Assembly: GCF_040026395.1 (NCBI RefSeq)
Contig: NZ_CP157278.1
Coordinates: forward strand, 3,162,001-3,226,000
DNA length: 64,000 nt
Origin: Pedobacter lusitanus
Lineage (GTDB): Bacteria > Bacteroidota > Bacteroidia > Sphingobacteriales > Sphingobacteriaceae
Direction of reading: 5' to 3'
The translations under genes and the position numbers were made by a program. Position 1 is the stretch's first letter. Each line of letters begins with the position of its first letter. The notes below the pieces were generated by a model. That model did not search any database and was not told the DNA's origin. It saw only the letters and a list, made by a program, of their open reading frames with translations. Shown one piece after another: positions 54,458 to 64,000 of this stretch.

Positions 54458-56440
54458 TTATTTAATAACTACTGAGCCCAGAAACTTAGAGATTTCACGC
54501 TCCACATTTTTCATAAAGGCATACTTACCCATCAGAATATCCTGATTCACAGGGTCGGTCTCCATCTTGATTTCCTGTAATAATCCCAATAAAAGGCGTT
54601 CTACTTTCTTTTTTTTCAGATGATAAAGCCCGCCAAGAATTGTTGCTTTTAAATTGACCGTTTCATCACGTACATAAATCTGATGTTTATTATACCAGTT
54701 TTCACTTAATGAATAAGGAGAGGTTGATAAAGTAATAGCTAAATCTGCAATCTTACGGTTTTCATTTTTAATAAACTGATTGGCTATCGGCAAATGGCCG
54801 TTCTCTATTTCTTCTTTATAGTTCTGAATAATGAGCTGACAGATTTCATCTTCAAAAGTCACATCTGCCAGATTCTGCATGATGAACGATCCGATATACA
54901 TGTTATCGATATTATCCCAGCTTACCAATTCATGTCCAAAGGCCAGTAAAAGACGTACAATCTCATGCTCCTGCAATAAATCATCATCTGCCGGATTATC
55001 CATTCCCGGCAGATCCGGTCCTGCATCATCATCAAACAGGTTGTCAGGTGGTCCTTCCGGATAGGGGGTATGAGATTGCTGCTGACCTGAGGATCTCTGC
55101 TGATACTGCTGTCCGCCCTGTCCGCTTTTTTTAAATTTAGCAGACCGAATTTTGTTCAGCTCAGTCATCAGCATGCGTTCCTCTACCTGAAGCAGGTGGC
55201 TGCATTCTCTGATAAACACTGAAGCCTTAATATCATCAGGTATCTTCGCAATACTTTCTACAATATCCCTGATAATTCCCGCACGTTTAATCGGATCTGT
55301 TCCAGCTTCTTTAAGCAGGGTATCAGCTTTATAAAGAATAAAATCTTTACGGTTGTTTTCTATATAGGCCTTAAAGGCACCTGCACCAACCTTGTGCATA
55401 TAGGAATCCGGATCATGGCCATCAGGAAAGTTAACCACTTTCACATTCAGTCCTTCTTCCAGGATCATGTCCAATCCACGCAGTGACGCCTTAATACCTG
55501 CAGCGTCCCCATCATATAAGATAGTTACATTCTGTGTAAAACGTCCGATCAGCCTGATCTGCTCTATAGTTAATGAAGTACCGGAAGAGGCAACTACATT
55601 TTCAATATTTGCCTGATGTACAGAAAGCACGTCTGCATAGCCTTCTACCAGGTAACAATTATCAGCATCACGAATAGCTTTTTTTGCCTGGAACAGACCA
55701 TAAAGCACATTCGATTTGTGGTAAATATCACTTTCGGGAGAATTGACATATTTAGGAACATTTTTATCTGTTTTCAGTGTTCTTCCACCAAAACCTATAA
55801 CCCTGCCAGTAAAACTATGAATCGGGAACATTACCCTGCCCCTGAAGCGGTCATAAACCTTTCCCTTTTCATTGCGGATAGCCAGACCGGTTTTTTCCAG
55901 ATACTCTTCCTTATGACCGGCAGAGGCGGCACTTAAGATCAGTGCATCCCATTGATCAGGAGAATATCCGAGCTCAAATTTCTTAATAATATCTTCCCGG
56001 AACCCACGCTCCTTAAAATAGCTCAGACCAATTGCACGTCCCTGTTCACCGGTCCATAATTCATTGGCAAAATAATTTGCAGCATATAAAGAGACCACAT
56101 ATAGACTTTCCCTTGCATTATTTGCCTGGACTACTTCCGGACTCTCCTCCTTCTCCTCAATCTCAATATTGTACTTCTGCGCGAGATATTTTAAAGCCTC
56201 AGGATAAGAATACTTCTCGTGGTCCATAATGAAACGCACAGAATCCCCCCCTTTACCGCAACCAAAACATTTGTAAATACCTTTGGTTACCGAAACGTGA
56301 AAAGAAGGTGTTTTCTCATTATGGAAAGGACAATTACCAATTAAGCTTGTCCCACGCTTTTTTAAAGACACAAAATCACCGACAACTTCCTCAATACGGG
56401 AAGTGTCCATGATTTTGTTAATAGTATCCTGATATATCAT
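54458..56440 (-). CDS. dnaG: DNA primase
   Basis: A 660-residue primase: CHC2 zinc finger (C37, H40, C58, C61), the RNA-polymerase core with RFRGRVMFPIHSFTGRVIGFGGR, TOPRIM site YLVEGYADVLSVHQ and VTILYDGDAAGIKASLRGLD, and a C-terminal helicase-interaction domain from about 470. A low-complexity Gln-rich linker (QGGQQYQQRSSGQQQS) separates the parts. It makes RNA primers for replication. SGNH gene lies 9 bp upstream and yraN 3 bp downstream, so a four-gene unit is likely. Confidence 0.96.
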   Translation of the reverse strand: MIYQDTINKIMDTSRIEEVVGDFVSLKKRGTSLIGNCPFHNEKTPSFHVSVTKGIYKCFGCGKGGDSVRFIMDHEKYSYPEALKYLAQKYNIEIEEKEESPEVVQANNARESLYVVSLYAANYFANELWTGEQGRAIGLSYFKERGFREDIIKKFELGYSPDQWDALILSAASAGHKEEYLEKTGLAIRNEKGKVYDRFRGRVMFPIHSFTGRVIGFGGRTLKTDKNVPKYVNSPESDIYHKSNVLYGLFQAKKAIRDADNCYLVEGYADVLSVHQANIENVVASSGTSLTIEQIRLIGRFTQNVTILYDGDAAGIKASLRGLDMILEEGLNVKVVNFPDGHDPDSYMHKVGAGAFKAYIENNRKDFILYKADTLLKEAGTDPIKRAGIIRDIVESIAKIPDDIKASVFIRECSHLLQVEERMLMTELNKIRSAKFKKSGQGGQQYQQRSSGQQQSHTPYPEGPPDNLFDDDAGPDLPGMDNPADDDLLQEHEIVRLLLAFGHELVSWDNIDNMYIGSFIMQNLADVTFEDEICQLIIQNYKEEIENGHLPIANQFIKNENRKIADLAITLSTSPYSLSENWYNKHQIYVRDETVNLKATILGGLYHLKKKKVERLLLGLLQEIKMETDPVNQDILMGKYAFMKNVEREISKFLGSVVIK

Positions 56441-56449
56441 TAAAACAAA

Positions 56450-57115
56450 TTACTTTACAAATGGTAACAACGTCTCAGCTAAAGTTTTGTTACCCTTTTC
56501 ATTCAGATGGACTCCATCTGTTGTTAAAATTCCTTTGGAAAGATCCTCGGGATTATTCTGCAAATCATAATCCGTGAACAACTTTCTCAGATCACACAAA
56601 GGCAGCTTATTTTTAGTGGCCAGTTCCCGGATAGCTGCTGAAAACTTATCCAGCTCAGTATCCATTTCATTAGCTCCATTTTTTTTCTCCCCAATTACTG
56701 CAGGCGTACAAACAACAATTTTAGAGCCGTTAGCCTGAATTTTATTAATCATGGCCTGATAGAATTTCACAAATTTATCCAGATCAGTCCCTGTATGTGA
56801 GGTCTGTTTATGCCAGACATCATTTACCCCGATATAGATCACAACCAGATCTGGTTTTTTATTGAGCACATCGTCCTCTAAACGCAGATAAAGATCATAT
56901 ACTTTATTACCACCTATCCCCGCTCCAATGACCTCATAAGCATCCGGGCCAAGTGTTTTTTTAACCAGATCAACATATCCTCCGGGTTTCGCACCCATCT
57001 GAGTAATGGAATCACCAAAAAAGATAATCTTTTTAGATTTGGTTTTCATTGCCATAAAAGTAATCAATAAGCATCCTGCAGCCAGAAATACCATTGCTCG
57101 GGTTAGTCTTTTCAT
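56450..57115 (-). CDS. Exported SGNH/GDSL hydrolase
   Basis: A 221-residue protein with an N-terminal signal or anchor (about 8-22) and SGNH blocks: FFGDSIT with nucleophile S36, GIGGNKV, IYIGVNDVWH and DGVHLNEKG. All four catalytic blocks are present. It resembles platelet-activating-factor acetylhydrolase-like esterases acting on lipids or acetylated sugars. It is first in the unit with dnaG; a promoter box and hairpin lie in the leader. Confidence 0.88.
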   Translation of the reverse strand: MKRLTRAMVFLAAGCLLITFMAMKTKSKKIIFFGDSITQMGAKPGGYVDLVKKTLGPDAYEVIGAGIGGNKVYDLYLRLEDDVLNKKPDLVVIYIGVNDVWHKQTSHTGTDLDKFVKFYQAMINKIQANGSKIVVCTPAVIGEKKNGANEMDTELDKFSAAIRELATKNKLPLCDLRKLFTDYDLQNNPEDLSKGILTTDGVHLNEKGNKTLAETLLPFVK

Positions 57116-57148
57116 TAATAGGTGGTTTGAGGTTAGAATAGGTTTCAG

Positions 57149-57184
57149 GAATATCCGGTCACTATTACCGGATATTCAAAGTTA
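57149..57184 (-). promoter_or_regulatory. Promoter box with palindrome at the transcription start of the SGNH-dnaG unit
   Basis: The minus strand has TAACTTTG at 57177-57184 (exact TAnnTTTG). Right behind it is a perfect 10-bp inverted repeat, GAATATCCGG (57149-57158) and CCGGATATTC (57168-57177), with a 9-base spacer. It has no T-tract, so it is more likely an operator or leader hairpin than a terminator. Confidence 0.5.
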
Positions 57185-57234
57185 ACCAATTTAAGACTTT
57201 TTAGGTAAGCTTTGCAAGGTCCTCTCTCTGTATT

Positions 57235-58167
57235 TTAATGATAATCTTTATGTAAAATCAAAAAGCTCGCGCGTTCTTCTTTCTTGAAAGGTACATTCCA
57301 GTTTCCCTGATAAGTAATTTTGGTTGGCAGTTTATCCTCTCCAAAATAACCCATTTCAATATTCATCTGCACATTAAAATCAAACAGCATGTTGCTGTAT
57401 TTCATATCTACATAACGTCCCAGAATAGCAAAATCACGCTTATCAAAAATTGTAACCAGCTCTTTAATCATTAATCCATCCTTAGTCCATTTACTTAAGT
57501 CATCTTTCACACTGACCCTGAAACGATACACAGGGATTGAATCCAGATAGGTTCCGCTCTGGAAATTATAATCATAATACTGGCGCATATTGGCCGTAAA
57601 AATTTCTGTTTTACTTCCAATAAAGGGGATCCCCTTTACAGGTTTTCCCGGATTAAAAATCAAAGTTTTCAGTTTATCTTTATAGCTGGCATTGGTATCT
57701 CCTTTAGCTCCCGGAGAAGCCGTGGGTGCATCGGCAACCAGATCAGATTTATAAGCATTCATAAAAATATAATCAAACATCTCTACTGTATACAGCTGAT
57801 ATTTGCCATTCTTCTTAAACACTTTTCCTGTATCCTGTTTAACCAGGTACTCCATTTTTACCGGTCCGGAATTCGTATGCCGGATTTTGCGATAAATCTT
57901 TCCGTTTACCTGATTCTTCTTATCATAAGTATAGATCCTGTTTTCAGCAATGAAACTATACTTCTTCATCTTTCTGAATGCGGCATAAAAACTGGTATCT
58001 GTAGTGATTGCCTTAATAAAGGTCTCCACACTCAGCTTTTGTGCAACAATATTCACATTTGAATCCAGCTGGATAGTTTTAATGCTATCCGGATTAAAAC
58101 GGGGGATCTGCTGAGCAAAACCTCCAAATGAGCATACCATCAAAGCTGCAATTAACAGACTCTTCAT
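57235..58167 (-). CDS. Exported protein of unknown function
   Basis: A 310-residue protein with a signal peptide (cleavage near GFAQQ). It is rich in beta strands with many aromatic residues (RIYTYDKKNQVNGKIYRKIRH, MRQYYDYNFQSGTY, YSNMLFDFNVQMNIEMGYFG). The pattern resembles Bacteroidota outer-membrane-lipoprotein-sorting or DUF-type periplasmic proteins, but I cannot name the family. It starts 2 bp after the M20 gene ends. Confidence 0.55.
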   Translation of the reverse strand: MKSLLIAALMVCSFGGFAQQIPRFNPDSIKTIQLDSNVNIVAQKLSVETFIKAITTDTSFYAAFRKMKKYSFIAENRIYTYDKKNQVNGKIYRKIRHTNSGPVKMEYLVKQDTGKVFKKNGKYQLYTVEMFDYIFMNAYKSDLVADAPTASPGAKGDTNASYKDKLKTLIFNPGKPVKGIPFIGSKTEIFTANMRQYYDYNFQSGTYLDSIPVYRFRVSVKDDLSKWTKDGLMIKELVTIFDKRDFAILGRYVDMKYSNMLFDFNVQMNIEMGYFGEDKLPTKITYQGNWNVPFKKEERASFLILHKDYH

Positions 58168-58169
58168 CT

Positions 58170-59357
58170 TTAGTTTCCTAATTGCTTCAGCGCAATATAT
58201 GCCATCAGTCCGGTCGATATTTTCAGCGCATCCTCATCTATATCAAAATTAGGATGATGCACAGAATACAAGGTTCCTTTTGCTGCATTTCCGGTACCTA
58301 AACGATAGAAACAAGCATTGGTAACCTGAGAATAATAAGCAAAATCTTCTGCTGCCATCCAGATATCCAGATCCACAACATTCTCTGCACCCAGATAATC
58401 TTCTGCATAGGCACGCGCACTGGCAGTTAGTTTTTCTTCATTCACTAAAAAAGGATAGCCATGCATGATATTGAACTCACAGCTTCCGCCCATACTTTCA
58501 GCAATACCTTCAGCCATTTTCTTCATCAGACGTTTGGCTTCAGCACGCCACTCTTCATTCAGTGTTCTGAAAGTTCCTTCTATTTTAACTTCATTCGGAA
58601 TAATATTAGTCGCACCGTTTGCAATTACTTTTCCAAAGGAAAGCACTGATGGCAGTCTTGGATCAGCATTACGACTCACAATCTGTTGTAAGGCAACAAT
58701 AATATGAGAGGTAATCAATACAGGATCAATATTCTGCTGTGGCTGAGCTCCATGTCCGCCCTTTCCTGTTACGGTAACATACAATTCATCAGCAGAAGCC
58801 ATGTATATACCAGAACGGAAACCTACTTTTCCGGCATCAATCCACGGCATTACATGCTGTCCTACAATATTTGAAGGTCTTGGATTTTCCAACACGCCTT
58901 CCTGAATCATCAGGTTTGCCCCACCAGGTAGCATTTCTTCACCTGGCTGGAAGATTAATTTGATTGTCCCGCCAAATTCTGCTTTCATCTTATTCAGAAT
59001 ATAAGCAGCACCCAGCAAAGAAGAAGTATGAACATCGTGTCCGCAGGCATGCATTACCCCTGGGTTTTGTGAAGTATAAGGCTTGTCATTAGCCTCAATA
59101 ATTGGTAAGGCATCCATATCTCCACGCAAGGCGATAACCTCTTCAGAAGGCAGATCTCCTGTAATCAGACCAACTACACCGGTATTAGCCATACTTGTAA
59201 AGGGAATACCCCATTCGGTCAGTTTATCCTTAATAAATGCTGAGGTCTGAAACTCTTCAAAAGAAAGTTCCGGATTCATGTGAAGATGACGGCGGTAACC
59301 GACAACGTCCTGAAATATAGTATTCGCTAAATTTTGAATCTGCTCTTTGTTAATCAT
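58170..59357 (-). CDS. M20-family amidohydrolase
   Basis: A 395-residue enzyme of the N-acyl-amino-acid/hippurate hydrolase type. RRHLHMNPELSFEEFQTS, ALRGDMDALPI, HACGHDVHTSSLLGAA and IFQPGEEMLPGGA carry the di-metal ligands, and WMAAEDFAYY the late one. It removes acyl groups from amino acids or related amides in the cytoplasm. It follows the SPOR protein gene by 8 bp and precedes the exported protein by 2 bp. Confidence 0.93.
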   Translation of the reverse strand: MINKEQIQNLANTIFQDVVGYRRHLHMNPELSFEEFQTSAFIKDKLTEWGIPFTSMANTGVVGLITGDLPSEEVIALRGDMDALPIIEANDKPYTSQNPGVMHACGHDVHTSSLLGAAYILNKMKAEFGGTIKLIFQPGEEMLPGGANLMIQEGVLENPRPSNIVGQHVMPWIDAGKVGFRSGIYMASADELYVTVTGKGGHGAQPQQNIDPVLITSHIIVALQQIVSRNADPRLPSVLSFGKVIANGATNIIPNEVKIEGTFRTLNEEWRAEAKRLMKKMAEGIAESMGGSCEFNIMHGYPFLVNEEKLTASARAYAEDYLGAENVVDLDIWMAAEDFAYYSQVTNACFYRLGTGNAAKGTLYSVHHPNFDIDEDALKISTGLMAYIALKQLGN

Positions 59358-59365
59358 CTGATTGG

Positions 59366-59791
59366 CTATAAACGGGGTGCATTGATTTTTTCTCTGAAAA
59401 TGAACAGAGTCGGAAATGTTGATCTGAGTTCATTCATCAGTCTCTGGGCTTCCAGACGTGTTCTGAAATCTCCAACACGGAGATAATAATTTGGTTCTTT
59501 ATAGGTGATATAGGTATTCAGCTTTGGATAAGCCGATTTAAAACGTGCCTGTTCATTAAAAGTCTGTCTCCTGTCAGAGCCATAAAATACCTGGACACGA
59601 AAGCCCATTTGCGAGACAATAGCTCCACCAGCCCTCTGACTGGTTACAGGAGCTACTTTTTTACTTAAGGCAATCCTCTTTTCAATCAGGCTGTCTACCA
59701 GCGGATCTTTAAGAATAACCACCTCTCCTCTTTTCTGGGCTAAACCAGCCAAAGAAAAGCAACAAATAATAAATGTAAAAAATGATCTCAT
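59366..59791 (-). CDS. Exported SPOR-domain-like protein
   Basis: A 141-residue protein: signal peptide (MRSFFTFIICCFSLAGLAQ), a linker, then a SPOR-like repeat fold (FRVQVFYGSDRRQTFNEQA, NYYLRVGDFRTRLEAQRLMNELR). SPOR domains bind denuded peptidoglycan at division sites. The start at 59791 is preferred because of the signal peptide; a longer frame begins within the secA terminator. Confidence 0.8.
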   Translation of the reverse strand: MRSFFTFIICCFSLAGLAQKRGEVVILKDPLVDSLIEKRIALSKKVAPVTSQRAGGAIVSQMGFRVQVFYGSDRRQTFNEQARFKSAYPKLNTYITYKEPNYYLRVGDFRTRLEAQRLMNELRSTFPTLFIFREKINAPRL

Positions 59792-59816
59792 AGGAAGGGT
59801 AAAAACTGTTATAAAA

Positions 59817-59856
59817 AAAGAATGCCGATTTCTTTTTACAAAAATCGGCATTCTTT
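59817..59856 (-). terminator. Terminator after secA
   Basis: Perfect 15-bp arms (59817-59831 and 59842-59856), then a T-run on the minus strand. It lies between secA and the SPOR gene, so they are probably separate units. Confidence 0.8.
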
Positions 59857-59870
59857 ATGTGTATTACAAA

Positions 59871-62800
59871 TTACAATCCTGCACCATGACAGTTTTTGTA
59901 TTTCTTACCACTTCCACAAGGGCAAGGATCGTTTCTTCCAATAGTTACTTCTTTACGTATAGGCTGTTGCGGAGCAGCTTCACGGGTATCATCAAACTCT
60001 ACATCACCTGTACTGGTTGACGAAGCAAATTCAGGTTTTGACATCTTTAATCTGCTTGGTGCCGGTTTAGGAGCCTGAGCTTCTCTGATATCATCAGCTT
60101 CCTGCTGCATCGGGATACCACCTTTATATAAGAAACTTACTACTTCTTTATTTACTGCATTCAACATATTTTTAAACAGGTTGAAGGCTTCCATTTTATA
60201 AATGATCAATGGATCTTTCTGCTCATAAACTGCGTTTTGTACAGACTGTTTCAATTCGTCCATCTCACGCAAATGCTCTTTCCATGATTCATCGATTAAA
60301 GCAAGAACGATAGTTTTCTCGAATGATTTCGTTACTTCTCTACCATGATTAGCAATTGCTTTTTTCAGTTCTACAGGAACCTGAATGCTTCTGATTCCAT
60401 CAGTGAAAGGAACTACAATCTGCTCAATATGATCACCACGCTCTTCAAATACCTGTGTTAATACCGGCATTGCCTGAAGGATGATATTTTCAGATTTTCT
60501 TGTATAAAAAGTAGTTGCTTCCTCAAACAACTTATCAGTTAAGATATGAATGCTTCTTGAACTGAATTCAGCTTCTGTAATATCAGTATCCAGAGAGAAG
60601 TTTTTGATAACCTCTAATTTGAATCCTTCATAATTACCAGCTTCTTTATATTCAGAAACAACGTCTTCAGCAACATCAAATACCATGTTGTTCATGTCTA
60701 CATCCAGACGTTCGCCAAACAAAGCATTTTTACGTTTAGCATAGATTACTGAACGCTGTGAGTTCATCACATCATCATATTCCAGTAAACGCTTACGGAT
60801 ACCAAAGTTATTTTCTTCTACTTTTTTCTGTGCACGCTCAATAGATTTGGTAATCATCGAATGCTGAATTACTTCACCATCTTCAATTCCCATCTTAACC
60901 ATGATATTGGAAATACGCTCAGAACCAAATAAACGCATTAAGTTATCTTCCAGTGAAACGAAGAACTGAGATGAACCCGGATCTCCCTGACGACCTGAAC
61001 GACCACGTAACTGTCTGTCTACACGACGTGACTCATGACGCTCTGTACCAACAATAGCTAAACCACCTGCTTCTTTAACGCCGGCGCCAAGTTTTATATC
61101 CGTACCACGACCAGCCATGTTCGTTGCAATAGTCACCGTACCGGCCTGACCTGCTTCAGCAACAATATCAGCTTCTTTCTGGTGCATTTTAGCATTCAGT
61201 ACGTTGTGTTTTATACCACGTAATTTAAGCATACGGCTTAACAGCTCAGAGATCTCTACCGAAGTCGTACCAACCAGTACCGGTCTGCCTGCTTCTGTTA
61301 ATTTAACGATCTCTTCTGCAACTGCATTATATTTTTCACGAACAGTACGGTAAACGTAATCCTGCTGATCTAATCTTAACATCACTCTGTTTGTTGGTAT
61401 TTCTACCACATCCAGTTTGTAAATAGACCAGAACTCGCCAGCCTCTGTTGTTGCTGTACCAGTCATACCACATAATTTATGGTACATTCTGAAGAAGTTC
61501 TGTAAAGTAACTGTAGCGTAAGTCTGTGAAGCATCTTCTACTTTCACATTCTCTTTAGCTTCAATCGCCTGGTGTAAACCGTCAGAATAACGACGGCCAT
61601 CCATAATACGACCAGTCTGCTCATCAACAATCTTGATTTTACCTTCGTCGATGATATACTCAACGTCGATTTCAAATAAGGTATAAGCTTTTAACAACTG
61701 ATTTACGGAGTGAACACGTTCAGCTTTGATAGAGTAGTCACGCATCAGTTCATCTTTCTTCGCAACTTTTTCTTCGCTTTCCAGAGTTGATTTCTCAATT
61801 TCAGCAATTTCAGTACCTACATCAGGCAATACAAAGAAATGCTCATCTTCACCAGATTTAGTGATCAGCTCAATTCCTTTTTCTGTTAATTCTACCTGAT
61901 TGTTTTTCTCATCAATATAGAAATATAAATGAGCATCAACTTTAGGCATATTTTTAGACTGATCAGCCATATAGCTATTTTCAGTTTTAAGCAGGATATT
62001 TTTATTATTTCCTTCACTTAAAAACTTGATCAGTGCTTTATTTTTTGGTAAACCACGGTGTGCTCTTAATAAAGCCAGACCACCTTCACCTTCTTCGGTT
62101 CCGGTTTTACCATCAGCGATTAATTTCTTAGCTTCATTTAAAGCTTTGGTTACATATTCTCTCTGTGCATTAACCAAACGCTCAATTCTTGGTTTCAGTT
62201 CATGAAATTCATGCTGATCACCAAAAGGAACCGGACCAGAGATAATTAATGGAGTACGTGCATCATCAATTAAAACTGAATCGACCTCATCAACCATAGC
62301 GAAATGCAGTTTGCGCTGAACAAGCTGACCTGGTTCCTGCGCCATATTGTCACGCAGGTAATCAAAACCAAACTCATTATTGGTACCATAAGTAATATCT
62401 GCCAGATAAGCGTTTCTGCGTTCCTGAGAATTAGGTTCGTGTTTATCGATACAATCTACTCTGATACCATGGAATTCAAATAAAGGACCATTCCACTCCG
62501 AGTCACGTCGTGCCAGGTAATCATTCACTGTTACAATGTGTACACCCTGACCAGCTAATGCATTCAGATAAGCAGGTAATGTACTTACCAGTGTTTTACC
62601 CTCACCCGTTGCCATCTCGGCGATTTTACCATTATGTAGTACAATACCACCAATCAGCTGAACATCATAGTGTACCATGTTCCATACTACTGTACTCCCC
62701 GCAGCATCCCAGGTATTAGCCCAGAAAGCTTTATCACCTTCAATTTTCACATTGGCTCTGCGCGCAGCATAATCTCTGTCATATGCCGAAGCGGTTACTT

Positions 62801-63182
62801 CAAGTGTAGGGTTTTCAGAAAAACGTCTTGAGGTTTCTTTGACAACAGCGAAGGCTTCCGGAAGAATTCCCAGCAGGGCAACTTCTAATTCTTTATCTCT
62901 GTCTTTTACCAACGCATCAATCCGCTCATAAATGGCAGTTTTTTCAGGCAATGATAATTCCTGACTTTCAGCATCAGTTTTAAGTGTACTAATTTGAGTA
63001 TCAATCTCAGCTAAAGATTTGGCAATAATGTCCTTAAAATAGACAGTTTTATTCCGCAATTCATCATTGCTTAAGGCCGAAAGTTTAGCGTATTCTTCAT
63101 TTATCTTAATGACAAGTGGTTGGATTGCCTTAATATCTCTTTCTGATTTGCTTCCAAAAACTTTGGTTAAAAATCCTAGCAT
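59871..63182 (-). CDS. secA: Preprotein translocase ATPase SecA
   Basis: A 1103-residue SecA with Walker A in [76 protein letters not shown] and the C-terminal zinc motif [15 protein letters not shown]. It is longer than the E. coli protein (about 900) owing to insertions typical of Bacteroidota in the nucleotide-binding and linker regions. It drives Sec-dependent export. It is a single-gene unit with a terminator. Confidence 0.97.
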   Translation of the reverse strand: MLGFLTKVFGSKSERDIKAIQPLVIKINEEYAKLSALSNDELRNKTVYFKDIIAKSLAEIDTQISTLKTDAESQELSLPEKTAIYERIDALVKDRDKELEVALLGILPEAFAVVKETSRRFSENPTLEVTASAYDRDYAARRANVKIEGDKAFWANTWDAAGSTVVWNMVHYDVQLIGGIVLHNGKIAEMATGEGKTLVSTLPAYLNALAGQGVHIVTVNDYLARRDSEWNGPLFEFHGIRVDCIDKHEPNSQERRNAYLADITYGTNNEFGFDYLRDNMAQEPGQLVQRKLHFAMVDEVDSVLIDDARTPLIISGPVPFGDQHEFHELKPRIERLVNAQREYVTKALNEAKKLIADGKTGTEEGEGGLALLRAHRGLPKNKALIKFLSEGNNKNILLKTENSYMADQSKNMPKVDAHLYFYIDEKNNQVELTEKGIELITKSGEDEHFFVLPDVGTEIAEIEKSTLESEEKVAKKDELMRDYSIKAERVHSVNQLLKAYTLFEIDVEYIIDEGKIKIVDEQTGRIMDGRRYSDGLHQAIEAKENVKVEDASQTYATVTLQNFFRMYHKLCGMTGTATTEAGEFWSIYKLDVVEIPTNRVMLRLDQQDYVYRTVREKYNAVAEEIVKLTEAGRPVLVGTTSVEISELLSRMLKLRGIKHNVLNAKMHQKEADIVAEAGQAGTVTIATNMAGRGTDIKLGAGVKEAGGLAIVGTERHESRRVDRQLRGRSGRQGDPGSSQFFVSLEDNLMRLFGSERISNIMVKMGIEDGEVIQHSMITKSIERAQKKVEENNFGIRKRLLEYDDVMNSQRSVIYAKRKNALFGERLDVDMNNMVFDVAEDVVSEYKEAGNYEGFKLEVIKNFSLDTDITEAEFSSRSIHILTDKLFEEATTFYTRKSENIILQAMPVLTQVFEERGDHIEQIVVPFTDGIRSIQVPVELKKAIANHGREVTKSFEKTIVLALIDESWKEHLREMDELKQSVQNAVYEQKDPLIIYKMEAFNLFKNMLNAVNKEVVSFLYKGGIPMQQEADDIREAQAPKPAPSRLKMSKPEFASSTSTGDVEFDDTREAAPQQPIRKEVTIGRNDPCPCGSGKKYKNCHGAGL

Positions 63183-63421
63183 CGTTTCTATTTATGTTTT
63201 ATTTGTTTTAAAATCATCATTTTACAACAACCAAGCCATATCATCGGACAGGCCACTTTGTCAGTTATCGAGGCATAAAACTACAAAATATCTTGTAATT
63301 GCATTAGCTATATGATCTTTATTTAAGCAGATAAGTACAAATTGTCATCTCCGGGTAATGATTAGGAAACTATAAATTGATGATCTTAGAAATTTTAAAC
63401 AGTTTTTTTAAGCAAAGCGGT

Positions 63422-63429
63422 TATCTTTG
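63422..63429 (+). promoter_or_regulatory. -7 box of purD, leaderless arrangement
   Basis: TATCTTTG matches TAnnTTTG exactly, then 5 bases, then the purD ATG at 63435. Confidence 0.5.
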
Positions 63430-63434
63430 CCCAT

Positions 63435-64000
63435 ATGAATATCTTATTATTAGGTTCTGGTGGGAGAGAAAGCGCTTTCGCCTGGAAAATGAGTCAGTCT
63501 GAGCAATGCTCACAGCTATTTATCGCACCGGGTAATGGTGGGACAGCAGCATATGGTAAAAATGTAAATCTTAATCCAAATAATTTTGAAGCTATCAGAA
63601 CATTTGTTTTAGCAGAAAAAATTGAACTTGTTGTTGTCGGACCTGAAGAACCTCTGGTAAATGGTATTCATGATTTTTTCCTGGCAGATGAAAAGCTTGC
63701 CGGAATTCCAGTTATCGGCCCCAAAAAAGAAGGTGCTATACTGGAAGGCAGCAAGGATTTCTCCAAAGAATTTATGGCACGCCATGGTATTCCGCATCCG
63801 GGTTCTAAATCTTTCACTAAAGATACACTGGCAGAAGGACTGGCTTATCTTGAAAAGCACAGCTTACCCGTTGTACTGAAAGCAGATGGCTTAGCTGCTG
63901 GTAAAGGCGTTTTAATTTGTGAAACCACAGCAGATGCACAGGCAGAACTAACTTTAATGCTAAGTGAAGGCAAATTCGGTAATGCAGGAGCAATAGTTGT
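63435..64000 (+). CDS. purD: Phosphoribosylamine-glycine ligase, N-terminal part
   Basis: About 188 residues are visible before the right edge. MNILLLGSGGRESAFAWKM, APGNGGTA, VVVGPEEPLVNGI, VIGPKKEGAILEGSKDFSKEFM and PVVLKADGLAAGKGVLI are the GARS signatures (ATP-grasp fold). It forms GAR from phosphoribosylamine and glycine in purine synthesis. The start follows a -7 box by 5 bases. Confidence 0.95.
   Translation, partial: MNILLLGSGGRESAFAWKMSQSEQCSQLFIAPGNGGTAAYGKNVNLNPNNFEAIRTFVLAEKIELVVVGPEEPLVNGIHDFFLADEKLAGIPVIGPKKEGAILEGSKDFSKEFMARHGIPHPGSKSFTKDTLAEGLAYLEKHSLPVVLKADGLAAGKGVLICETTADAQAELTLMLSEGKFGNAGAIV

Overview
The window reads as chromosome of a Bacteroidota bacterium, most likely a Sphingobacteriaceae member close to Pedobacter. 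This is inferred from gene content: a GldK-type gliding/type IX secretion lipoprotein, a complete alternative complex III (actABCDEF) joined to an aa3-type oxidase, several Bacteroidota-restricted DUF families (DUF4271, DUF4286, DUF4251), and -7 promoter boxes of the Bacteroidota type (TAnnTTTG). I saw no rRNA, tRNA, CRISPR array, prophage, transposase or plasmid functions. Most of it is core chromosome.

Layout. 1-2541 (minus): start of gldK, cut by the window edge, a terminator, then hemD and a DUF4271 membrane protein. 2542-3905: an intergenic array of 11-bp repeats, a TetR regulator and an NTF2/SnoaL-like protein that share a putative operator. 3902-4952: a periplasmic histidine phosphatase and a fragment of an M16 peptidase. 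5135-9706 (plus): hemW, an SDR, a fasciclin protein and two tandem JmjC/cupin proteins. 10036-14937 (plus): a VWA/AAA+ pair, a membrane metallophosphoesterase and a glycosyltransferase-like protein. 15005-19267 (minus): a three-gene unit of an S9-peptidase-like lipoprotein with no catalytic Ser or His, a histidine kinase and a response regulator. 19488-22172 (plus): a TPR protein, DUF4286 and rfbC. 22268-24437 (minus): OmpA lipoprotein, DUF2461, DUF983 and a small CxxC membrane protein.

24549-41107 (minus) is the respiratory block. Transcription runs actA-B-C-D-E-F-ctaC-ctaD, then a hairpin terminator, then ctaA-ctaB-cox3-like-ctaE-cox4-SCO-like-DUF420. ActA-F would oxidise menaquinol and pass electrons through c-type hemes to the CuA/heme a oxidase, while CtaA and CtaB make heme A. 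The SCO-like protein has lost its copper ligands. 41359-42339 holds a deoxyhypusine-synthase-like gene without the catalytic lysine. It is followed by a 0.5-kb intergenic region with a second 11-bp-period array that forms a 24-bp hairpin, plus a perfect 25-bp tandem duplication.

42862-64000: a small CxxC protein, an outer-membrane barrel, a methyltransferase, a SirB1-like protein, an esterase, prfB with its programmed +1 frameshift, DUF937, pgi, DUF4251, a sulfatase, a unit of SGNH hydrolase, dnaG, yraN and glutaminyl cyclase, an exported protein of unknown role, an M20 amidohydrolase, a SPOR protein, secA and the start of purD.

The strongest candidates for something undescribed are the two intergenic arrays with the same 11-bp period, the pseudoenzyme lipoprotein built into a two-component operon, the ligand-less SCO homologue inside the oxidase operon, and a recurring TAnnTTTG-N4/5-ATG arrangement that implies leaderless mRNAs for at least five genes.
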